Assembly (NCBI GenBank): GCA_958450325.1
Contig: OY288253.1
Location: forward strand, 64,411,612 to 64,475,611
Reading direction: 5' to 3'
Source of the DNA: Agrostemma githago
Lineage: Eukaryota; Streptophyta; Magnoliopsida; Caryophyllales; Caryophyllaceae
Length of the DNA stretch: 64,000 nucleotides
Of the stretch, positions 55,546 through 64,000 are shown piece after piece. Position 1 is the stretch's first letter; every line of letters starts with the position of its first letter. The notes under the pieces are model-generated. The model searched no databases and had not been told where the DNA came from. It saw only the letters and a program-made list of their open reading frames with translations. The position numbers and the translations under genes were made by a program.

Positions 55546-56260
55546 TCACGCCTTACGATGCGCCGAGGTCTTTCGTTCCACGATTCTTCCTATCTTACGT
55601 TTTTCGTCGAGTTTTTTCCATATGTTTTTCGCGTCCGCTATGAAAGCGTGAATTTTTTGCAACACGTCCCCACGAGCTTCATTCATGTCAGCAAGGACGA
55701 GGGTCGCAGCAACCTCGAACAACAAATAACGCCTCCCGACCTTAGTCCCAACATCAGGGTGGGTGAACGGCGCACCATCGTACAGGGACACGTGCATCAA
55801 GCAGAAAATGCCGGACTCCGTGTCGTTCTTCCGGACGCTCTGCCATTCCAATTTTATCTGGCGATGCGTAAACTTTGACAGGTGACTGCCTTTAATCAGC
55901 CCCTTGTCGTTCATGTAGTCGGCTAATGCTTGCAACTGTTGCAGTATTAGGTAAAAGAAAACGTCAGCACTTATGAAAGCAGTAGAATAGTCGACGTGTT
56001 GAAATAAAGCATATGCGTGCAACTTACCATTTTGCATGACACCTGGAACATATATGAACCTGGGGCGTGTGCCTGGTGATCGAGGATATCAACTGTTGTT
56101 TCTCTAAAGTTGATGCACACGCACACGTAGTGCCCCATAGTATGCACCGGGAAAAACAGCAGTTCGGCGTTCAAGTCGAATGTTCCGGCGCAGTCTTGTA
56201 TGAATCTGTCCCACGCTTCGTTGATGGTAGGGAATTGCCTTGGGTCCCCACCAACAAATA
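55546..56260 (-). pseudogene. Ulp1-like (C48) protease C-terminal domain, copy 1
   Basis: Ulp1-type proteases remove SUMO/ubiquitin-like tags. The minus-strand exon from 56260 reads RFIQDCAGTFDLNAELLFFP, then HTMGHYVCVCINF (catalytic His) and VDILDHQ (catalytic Asp). A likely intron follows (donor ATG|GTAAGT near 56030, acceptor CAACAG near 55943). Next come LQALADYMNDKG and KNDTESGIFCLMHVSLYDG, where the family has D-C-G; here it is E-S-G, so the catalytic Cys is replaced by Ser. The frame then stays open to a stop at 55546. The N-terminal part is absent: upstream of 56260 is retroelement non-coding sequence. Ulp1-like genes are known cargo of some plant MULEs. Confidence 0.7.
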
Positions 56261-56495
56261 GAGTCCAACTAATCCTAACGGGTAGCTAGGGTAAGTCGGG
56301 TCGAGTCCACGGGGACGGTAGAAGGTGTCTAGACTATGGTCTACCTAAATACAAGGCTAGGCTACCAAAACAACACAAAGAAAGGAGAATTGACAAGAAT
56401 TGATTAACTAAGATGATTGGAAGAGGAGAAACTAGATTGACAATGAACTAGATGCAATAAGGACTAATTGGAACACTAAAGCTAAAACAATCAAC
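55711..56495. repeat. 7.5-kb-spaced direct duplication, copy 1
   Basis: Matches 63215-64000 with about ten differences and one single-base indel by eye (near 98.6% identity). Homology starts at AACCTCGAAC. Copy 2 runs off the window, so the right limit is unknown. Confidence 0.93.
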
Positions 56496-59400
56496 TAACT
56501 AGATGAATATAAGCTAACAAGATGGAGAATTCAATATGGGAAAGAGTAGGGTTAGTTTGGGTTCATAAGTGTAGTAGGATAATTGGGTAATCAAGGGTGC
56601 AGGTTTCACCTAGTTACTAAGGTCGGTCCGCGCTCTCGCGTCAAAGCCAAAGTCCGCACTCTCGTGTCAAAGACTAAACCCGAATACTCATGCAAGATGT
56701 TACCCAATACACAAGGATTCAATCACAAATCAATCACACAATGAAAAGAGGAAAACAAGCATGAGAAGCATGACCACTACTACTCAAACAAGCAATTCAA
56801 CAAACATATAGTGTGCTTAATTAAGATGTGGCTAGTAACAAAGACTCCACCTTTACCCTCAATCAAACCCTAATTACCCATAATCCACCCTTAATCCCCT
56901 TACTAATCCCACAGTATGTCTACTCACACATAATGAAGCTAACCCTAACCATAACAAGAGAAGTCAACACAAACAACAAAACATTCATAATGAAACTAGC
57001 AAGAACAAGAACAATAATCAAAGATTAAAACTTGAAAGATTAAACAAAGATTAAGAGTAAAGAGAATAAGAAGATTATACCTACTCACAAGAGGATGAAA
57101 AGATAAGAACTTGTATTAATAAGAAAAACCCAAATAAATCTCCCAAGGTTGTCAATCTTGGATGAGTCTTGAAGAATCCCCTTAATACAAGGATTACAAA
57201 CTAGATTAAGCTAAGTTTAATTAAAGATTAAGGAAAGATTAAGCTAATGAGAGGAGAAACTCTATCTAGGGTTTAGTCTAATGTAGGATAATGTAAAAGT
57301 ACTTAAAACAATACAAGAGAGGGGTATATATAGGGTTGTAAGAATAAGGGGAATGAAGTGACAAAGTGCAAGGAGAATCAGGGGGCTCATGGCCGTGAGG
57401 CACCCCTGTCATGGCCATGATGGTCATGGGTCACGGCCATGACGCCCTGGTGTAGCTTGCTTCCTCTCTTCTTTGCTTCCCAACTCACTACACGGCTATG
57501 TAGGCTTTTGACACGGCCATGTAGGCCCCTACTTGCTCCTCCTAGGCTTCTTATCGACTCTCGGTGCTCGGGAATGGGTTCCAAGGGACTCGGGACCGAG
57601 TCTAAGCCACCGAATCATCGTCGCTTCTCTTCATTGGCTCCATATGTATCGGAAAAGAAATGGAATCGTTCCACTTTTCGGTGATGAGCGTTAGGAACCT
57701 AAAATAAGCTAGAAGAAGCGTAAGTAGTCTCGAAACCGCTCCAAATAGAGATTTCACACAAGAAAGCAAGACCAAACACATGAAATAAACACTACAAAAC
57801 ACACTTATCAACTCCCCCACACTTAACCCTTACTCCCCCTCGAGTAAGCACGAACTAACTAAAAAATAAAAGAAACTAGACTACTAACCGAGTGGGTATT
57901 AGCGCACCCAACGCCCTTTCAACTCACGCGAGAACACTTATAGGAAAAGTGCTCTCTGCAAGGCAAGTAAGGCTTGCGACAAAACTGTGGATGCAACCGG
58001 ACACAAAAAACACACAAACAAACAAACATACAAACAAACAAGCAATCGGTTGCACCCAAGAAGAAATAAATACCGCTTCACTCTACAAAGCGGTGAAAGA
58101 AGCACCGGTTAAGGACTCAAGGCAAGTGACAACGTTCCCAAACTAATAATACAAACCGATATGAACTAAACCCTAATAGTATGACAACAAAGCAATAAAA
58201 ACGTTGGTAACTTACCTAGTTCCTCCTAACCTTCTAAGAACGTACTATGGGACGATAGTCGGGATGGAAAAAGGATGAACCACGGAGTTAGTCGACACTG
58301 TAGGTAAGTGAGACCCCGCCCCCTTTAGCGATGAGCCAAGAGGATCGTCCCATGCTCAAAAATCGCTCAAATAGTCCAAGTAAAAAAGGGGATACGGTTG
58401 CAAAATGAGGGAAGACCGATCATTACCGCTATCATCCTTCCTAGGGACTCGGTCCTTTGGTAGGCTCTTCACGGTAACGATCGGAAAAAGGCTTATTTTT
58501 GAGTGGGTGGGAATCTTTTTGTGAGATAGTTTTCTTTTGGCATTTTTCTTTTGCATTCGACTTTTGAGTTGCTATGTCATTTCTTTTTCTTCTTTTGTAT
58601 TTTGTTTTTCATTTGTTGTGCCTTTTCTTTTTCTTCTTTCTTTTCTTTCATTTTCTTATTATTTTCTTTTTTTTTTTCTTTTTTTTTTCTTTTTTTTCTT
58701 TTTTTTTTCTTGGCTTGCCCTTTGGATAACTTTTGTTTTGTAGGCATTTCTTGCAACCAAGTGAGAATTTCAACAATTAGCAACTTATTTGTGGAAATGC
58801 GTAGGAGGTAGGGAAATGGGTAATTCGGGACGGGCCCTTCCCTTCAAACCCACAAAAAGGGGAGAAACTTGGACTAATCAAACAATTTTGAACACGGTCA
58901 CCTAAGGGACGGGACTCGGCAACCAAGGCCTTTTCACTCCGTGGGTGGTCAAAATGGTCAAAATGCAAATCCCGTAGTAAATTCCTAGTAGACTAGGTGG
59001 ACTCAAGGTAAGAAACCAACGAAATCATTGATTTAAAGTCATTCTACTAGAGTAAAGTCCAAGACTCGATTCACATCACTAGAAAAGGAAAGTAAACACT
59101 TGCGTACTAGGCTCAAAACCGGGTTTTCGAAAACCTTATTACACAAGACACAAACTAAAAAAAGACACAACAAGGACGAAAGAAAATGAGACACACACAA
59201 CAAAACAAAACATAATAAGAGAAAAGAAAACAAACATACAAACAAAACAAACACCACCCCGAAACATCCAAATAAGCAACCAATCAACCACAAATCTTCA
59301 CAAAGCTCCACCCGAGCACACACCATCACAACACATCCTCCAAACTCCACAAAAAGGGAAAAAGGAGAAGGAGAAAGAAGGATAATACCGGATGTCAAGA

Positions 59401-61013
59401 GCCTTCTGAAACTTATCGAAGATCGCGCAACCTACAAGGAATTCGGAGGAGCAAAACACACAACACAACAAGTATACGACACAAAGACACAAAAGAAAAA
59501 GACACAAACGAAAATCTTTTTGATTTTTATGAATTTTTTTTCAAATTTTAGGGATTTTTAAGATTTTTCGAAAAAACTACGAAAATAAAACTAAGCTAGA
59601 CTAGGATATCGCTCCCCCACACTTAAACCGAGCAATGTCCTCATGCTCGATCGGTAGTGTGTGGAAGACACAAAAAGAAAAAAAGAAAAAAAGGAAAATA
59701 AAAGTGAAAATCAAAAATGAAAGTGAAGAAAGGGTAGAATGTGTCCGGCCGGGGTGTAATCAAGTCACCGAGGGCCGAGACGAGAAAAGATATTGATGGG
59801 GGAAGAAATAAAAAGATGAAAATAAAAGGAAATGGGAGGGGAGGGCTAGGTGTAATCAAGTCACCTAGCCCGGATTCCGCCTAAATCCGACTAAATTCTA
59901 CCAAAAGAAAATAAAAATAAAGAAAGTGAAAAGAACTTGCGAATTTGGATTTTATGATAGTGAATTAAGTGAAAATGGAGGTTGGGTGGGGGTGTAAATG
60001 AATTGGGTAAATAGAGGGGGGGCTGGTTTGGTTGGTGAAAATGGGGTGGGCTGGGTAATTAAATGGTAGGATGAAAGATGGGCTGGGGTGAGGTTGGGCT
60101 AGGTAGATAATGGTGGGTTGGGTTGGGTAAGTGAGGGGAGTAGGGGCGGGTCGGGTTGAATGATGGGAGGGCTGGGCGGGTTGGGTTATATGAGAGGGGA
60201 AAGAGTTATGGGCTGGGTAATATGGTGAGGGGAGTGGAGTTGGGCTGGGCAAAGATAAGGTGAGGGGAGTGGAGTTGGGCTGGGCAAAGATAAGGGAGGG
60301 AAATGGGCTGGGTAATATAATAATAGAGGGGGAGTGGGCTGGTTGCTGAGATAAGGACGCAAAATCTGGCACAAGAACCCGTCCTGGCCGTGACTTGGCC
60401 CCTCACGGTCGGGAGCCCTCCTGGCCGTGACTTGGCCCCTCATGGCCATGATCGAGAACAGTAGGTTGTGACTTTTGGACTTTTAGCTCACGGTCATGAC
60501 GGCCTCCTCATGGCCATGTCGCCTCATGGCCATGTCTCCCTCGACATGGCCATGTTCCAACCCAAGTCTTCATTCACTATTAGCACACCGAGCCTTCCAC
60601 CCAAATGCAAAATAATACCTCGGGATCCAAAGTCCCGCCCCCTTAAGCTTACAAAAAGCTCAAAAACCGACTCCCTTGCCCAAGCTCCAAGCTTCTATCA
60701 TCAACCTCTCTTCTCAAAACTTCATCTCCACTATTAACCTAGAAAATAAACTCAATAAAAACCATCAAAATCCCTCCCTCACATCACTCATCAAAATACC
60801 AAATTACAAGAATTCCACAAACACAAAAGAATAAGAAAGAGATATATACAATAAGACGGTTCTTTTGGACCTCCGTCAAACCAAGGGTGGTGGGTTCTTC
60901 ATTCAATTTTCAACAACATGGTACACAACTCCATCACCTTCAAGGGCACGAAGCAACAAATCGAAGGCTCTCGAGAAATCTTCGATCGAGCTTGTGGAAT
61001 ACCAACCTAAACT
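56261..61013 (-). other. Athila-like retroelement non-coding region
   Basis: Lies after the protease on the minus strand, where RT, RNase H and integrase would be expected; none of their motifs is seen. Two ACTCCCCC/CTCCCCCACACTTAA landmarks at 57811 and 59611 are of the kind seen in gypsy non-coding parts. Also: CATGGCCATG-rich islands (57385-57520 and 60380-60560), a T-rich pyrimidine tract (58655-58712) and a GGGCTGGGT-rich minisatellite (59985-60345). ORFs here are low-complexity shadows. Confidence 0.55.
59985..60345. repeat. GGGCTGGG-rich minisatellite
   Basis: Many GGGCTGGGTAA/GGGCTGGGCAAAG units, including two adjacent exact copies of about 35 bp that start GTGAGGGGAGTGGAGTTGGG (near 60221-60292). 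Confidence 0.75.
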
Positions 61014-63214
61014 CTAAGGTTCTTCACAACCTTGCCTCGACGTTTCCGGGGCATCCCGATCTACTAAGTTCAATTGCTTGAACTTGTACTTGCGATCCTT
61101 CGGTATATACCCAAACGTCCATCTATCTTCATGTGGCCCCAAGGGAGGCTCAACTTTCTTCTTTCCTTGCAACTTGTCCTCATTCACACAACAAGGGTAT
61201 TCATTCACCCCAAGCTCAATAGCATCATTATCAATTTCACACAAATTGTTGTCGACTTCCAAGCTTTCATCCGATTCATCCCCTAGATCGATGTCTTTCA
61301 TGGCGTGGATCATATTACACGATTCTTCATTTGTAGGCGAGGTGTTACCTTGGAGGTCAAACACGAGCTTCTCGTCGCCTAGCTCAAAGGTGATCCTACC
61401 ATTCTTTACATCAATCATTGCACCGGCGGTATGTAGAAATGGGCGCCCAAGGATAATGGGGGTGATAGCATCCTCTGGCATATCAAGCACAAGGAAGTCG
61501 ACCGGAATGAAGAATTTCCCGATTCTTAATGGCACATCCTCTAACATTCCTAATGGTCGATTAAGTGAACGATCGGCCATTTGGAGTGTGATCGAGGTAC
61601 ATTTGAGCACTTTCATCCCAAGTCGCTCACAAATAGAATAAGGGAGAATGCTCACACTCGCCCCCAAATCACATAATGCCCTATCAATCTTCAAGCTGCC
61701 TATGGTGCATGAGATTGAGAAACTACCCGGATCCTTCAATTAGGAAGTGTAGAGCCTTGAATGAGCTCACTCACCTCTCTTGTGAACGCTATGGTCTCTT
61801 TCTTGTCCACGGATCTCTTCCTAGTCAAGATTTCTCTCATAAACTTTCCATAGGCCGGGACTTGGGTAATTAACTCGGTGAAAGGGATGCTCACATCCAA
61901 CTTCTTCACAATATCAAGGAACTTGTCATATTGAACATCCACCTTTGTCTTCATTTGCCTTGTTGGGAAAGGCAACTTGATATGTATCTTGTCTTGCTCA
62001 TTAGGTTTGGACTTTTCAATTGACATTTTCTTATTTCCATTGTCTTCTTTTTGGGGTGGGGGAAGTTTGTCTTCAATAGGTTTTTCAACCTCCCACAAGA
62101 CTTGCTCCTCCATGAGATTTCCCCAACCTTCATTGTCTTGAGATGGAGATACAACTTCTTTCATGGCTTGTTGCTCAATAGAAAACAAGGGAGAATCATA
62201 GGATGCACCGCTCCTCAAGGTGATGGCATTCACATGTTCAAACTTCGTCGGTACACCTTGAGGAGGTAGTTGACCCTTTTGTCTTGAAGAACTACCCGAA
62301 GCTACTTGAGGTAGTTGGGTTTCAAGCATTTTCACATGCGTATCTCTTGCCTTGTTTTCCATTTGAAGGTTAGTATAGAATTCATGTTGAGCTTTTTGCA
62401 TCTCCAATTGGCTTCTTTGAATATCCAAAATTACCTTTTGTATCTCTGGATCTCTAGGTGGAGATTGTTGATTGTGTGGGGTATTAGTAATGGCTAGGGG
62501 AATGCCATAATCATGAATTGGAGACCGGCTTCTTTGCTTGTTTTCTTGTTGAGTATTTTGGGACCCTTGTTGTTGTTGAAAGTTCCCTTGCAACCCTTGA
62601 GAATTGCCTTGATTTAGGCCTTGAGAGTGTTGGTTTCCTTGGAAACCACCTTGATGATTGAAGTTCCCTTGATGGAACCCTTGATTGTTGTTGAAGGCAC
62701 CTTGGTTATGTTGTTGGAAGTTGTTGAAAGGCCTTTGATTGCCTTGATAACCTTGGTAGCCTTGGTTGTTGTCCCTTAAGGGAGGAGGAACATAGGGTAC
62801 ACGGTATTATTGTGGAGCTTGTTGTTGGGAGGCTTGGAACATGTGAGGATTTGGCACATTTTGAGCCTTGAAGTTAGAGTATGGGGCACCTTGCTTGTAT
62901 GCTTGAAAAGCATTCACTTGCTCAATGCTACTTCGACAATGTAAAGGCTCATGTCCATATATCCCACAAATCTCGCATATCCCATAATAAGATGTAGAAG
63001 GAACCACTCCCATAGCATTAACTTGATGAATCGGCTGTTGATTGGAGGAACTAGTGATTTGACATTGATAGAAATGATTTTGGAGCTTCTTGTCAATATT
63101 ATCCATGTGTGTCTTCAATTGTGCTCCAAGGTCGGCACTTAATTGTGTAATGGCATCAATCTCATGCCTTCCCCCTCTACTTTCCTTTCTTGGCCTTGAG
63201 TATTGAGAGTTATG
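61014..63214 (-). pseudogene. Athila-like Ty3/gypsy gag C-terminus and protease
   Basis: From 63214: a Gag part with QLSADLGAQLKTHMDNIDKK and a zinc knuckle C-x2-C-x4-H-x4-C (CEICGIYGHEPLHC), a Gln/Asn/Gly-rich stretch (62600-62800), NAITLRSGASYD and VSIPFTELITQVPAYGKF, all typical of the Athila group. Then the protease: ALCDLGASVSILPYSICERL (retropepsin D-x-G) and PIILGRPFLHTAGA. Breaks: TAA 62807-62809 (CAA expected) and a one-base loss near 61738-61740 before KDPGSF. The gag N-terminus is missing, and pol does not follow the protease. A non-autonomous, broken copy. Confidence 0.85.
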
Positions 63215-63541
63215 AACCTCGAACGACAAATAACGCCTCCCGACCTTAGTCCCAACATCAGGGTGGGTGAACGGCGCACCATCGTACAGGGACACGTGCA
63301 TCAAGCAGAAAATGCCGGACTCCGTGTCGTTCTTCCGGACGCTCTGCCATTCCAATTTTATCTGGCGATGCGTAAACTTTGACAGGTGGCTGCCTTTAAT
63401 CAGCCCCTTGTCGTTCATGTAGTCGGCTAATGCTTGCAACTGTTGCAGTATTAGGTAAAAGAAAACGTCAGCACTTATGGAAGCAGTAGAATAGTCGACG
63501 TGGTGAAATAAAGCATATGCGTGCAACTTACCATTTTGCAT
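62807..63541 (-). pseudogene. Chimeric ORF: Ulp1-like fragment fused in frame to Athila-like gag
   Basis: A single open frame of 244 codons runs from the Ulp1 intron/exon region (MQNGKLHAYALFHH) through SGIFCLMHVSLYDG and RRYLSFEV straight into gag (HNSQYSRPRKESRGG). The junction is at 63214/63215. In copy 1 the same Ulp1 sequence continues with its own C-terminus (FEVAATLVLADMNE). Whether it is expressed is unknown; its start lies inside what should be an intron of the Ulp1 gene. Confidence 0.75.
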
Positions 63542-63765
63542 GACACCTGGAACATATATGACCCTGGGGCGTGTGCCTGGTGATCGAGGATATCAACTGT
63601 TGTTTCTCTAAAGTTGATGCACACGCACACGTAGTGCCCCATAGTATGCACCGGGAAAAACAGCAGTTCGGCGTTCAAGTCGAATGTTCCGGCGCAGTCT
63701 TGTATGAATCTGTGCGACACTTCGTTGATGATAGGGAATTGCCTTGGGTCCCCACCAATAAATAG
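63215..63765 (-). pseudogene. Ulp1-like (C48) protease fragment, copy 2
   Basis: Same exons as copy 1: FDLNAELLFFPVHTMGHYVC, VDILDHQ and NDTESGIFCLMHVSLYDG, with the same Cys-to-Ser change at the active site. The C-terminus is replaced by gag at 63214. The upstream side joins the same retroelement non-coding text (GTCCCCACCAATAAATAGAG). Confidence 0.7.
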
Positions 63766-64000
63766 AGTCCAACTAATCCTAACGGGTAGCTAGGGTAAGT
63801 CGGGACGAGTCCACGGGGACGGTAGAAGGTGTCTAGACTATGGTCTACCTAAATACAAGGCTAGGCTACCAAAACAACACAAAGAGAAGGAGAATTGACA
63901 AGAATTGATTAACTAAGATGATTAGAAGAGGAGAAACTAGATTGACAATGAACTAGATGCAATAAGGACTAATTGGAACACTAAAGCTAAAACAATCAAC
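63215..64000. repeat. 7.5-kb-spaced direct duplication, copy 2 (runs off the window)
   Basis: Same content and order as 55711-56495, ending with the window at the base equivalent to 56495. Confidence 0.93.

Noticed and set aside
57800..60450. ORFs such as 58551-58811, 59039-59398 and 59965-60372 as genes
   Set aside because: They are translations of pyrimidine runs, CA/AC-rich text and the GGGCTGGG minisatellite; no domain or splice pattern supports them.
55711..64000. The 785-bp direct copies as LTRs of the Athila-like element
   Set aside because: They begin inside Ulp1 coding sequence, not with TG/CA ends, no PBS or polypurine tract adjoins them, and gag is cut mid-domain at the junction. 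A tandem duplication explains them better.
1..64000. CRISPR arrays, bacterial operons, rRNA and tRNA genes
   Set aside because: Spliced genes and plant transposons show a plant nuclear genome. Tandem repeats here have no unique spacers, and no tRNA cloverleaf or rRNA core was noticed on reading; a tRNA scan was not possible.

Overview
This is a stretch of flowering-plant (eudicot-type) nuclear DNA. The evidence is one spliced host gene of a plant-specific family (PLATZ) and several nested plant transposons: an L1-type LINE with a C-terminal RNase H, a Tat-lineage Ty3/gypsy element, an Athila-like gag-protease, Copia debris, a Mutator-like element (MULE), and Stowaway- and hAT-type MITEs. A Caryophyllales origin is only a guess.

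Layout. 1-18,238: a LINE ORF2, already open at the window edge, split by a 15.2-kb Tat retrotransposon (1,371-16,568). The Tat element runs on the minus strand, with 2.5-kb LTRs, gag-protease-RT-RNase H-archaeal-type RNase H-integrase, and an extra gene on the opposite strand that has its own TATA box and intron. 18,239-21,586: a Myb/SANT-like remnant and a roughly 345-bp tandem array. 21,587-40,356: one PLATZ zinc-binding transcription factor gene on the minus strand. Its four exons (735 nt coding) are spread over 18.4 kb, because introns of 10.4 and 7.2 kb are packed with Copia remnants, TA-microsatellite-flanked elements, MITEs and a hAT-like foldback. 40,685-46,469: a complete MULE with 191-bp terminal inverted repeats (2 mismatches) and a perfect 9-bp target duplication, sitting 668 bp upstream of the PLATZ start codon. 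It carries a lightly damaged MuDR-type transposase (plus strand) and, convergent to it, an intact gene for a small GRF-type zinc-finger protein with a C-terminal membrane anchor. 46,479-50,617: a foldback MITE, a diverged Tat-type LTR and retroelement non-coding sequence. 50,618-54,760: a large inverted-repeat element built of short GTGTGACTATACAAC-like units. 54,761-64,000: an Ulp1-like protease fragment, 4.7 kb of retroelement non-coding sequence and an Athila-like gag-protease. The Ulp1 fragment then recurs at 63,215 (period 7,504 bp), where a duplication junction fuses it to gag.

How it fits together. PLATZ is the only host gene that looks functional. Almost everything else is transposon sequence, in, upstream of or beside it. 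The most interesting systems are the MuDR-like two-gene MULE with its tail-anchored GRF protein, the antisense gene of the Tat element, the pair of TA-flanked elements with GTTACTTTAA-type arrays, and the Ulp1-gag tandem duplication. All reading was by eye; no alignment or database search was run.
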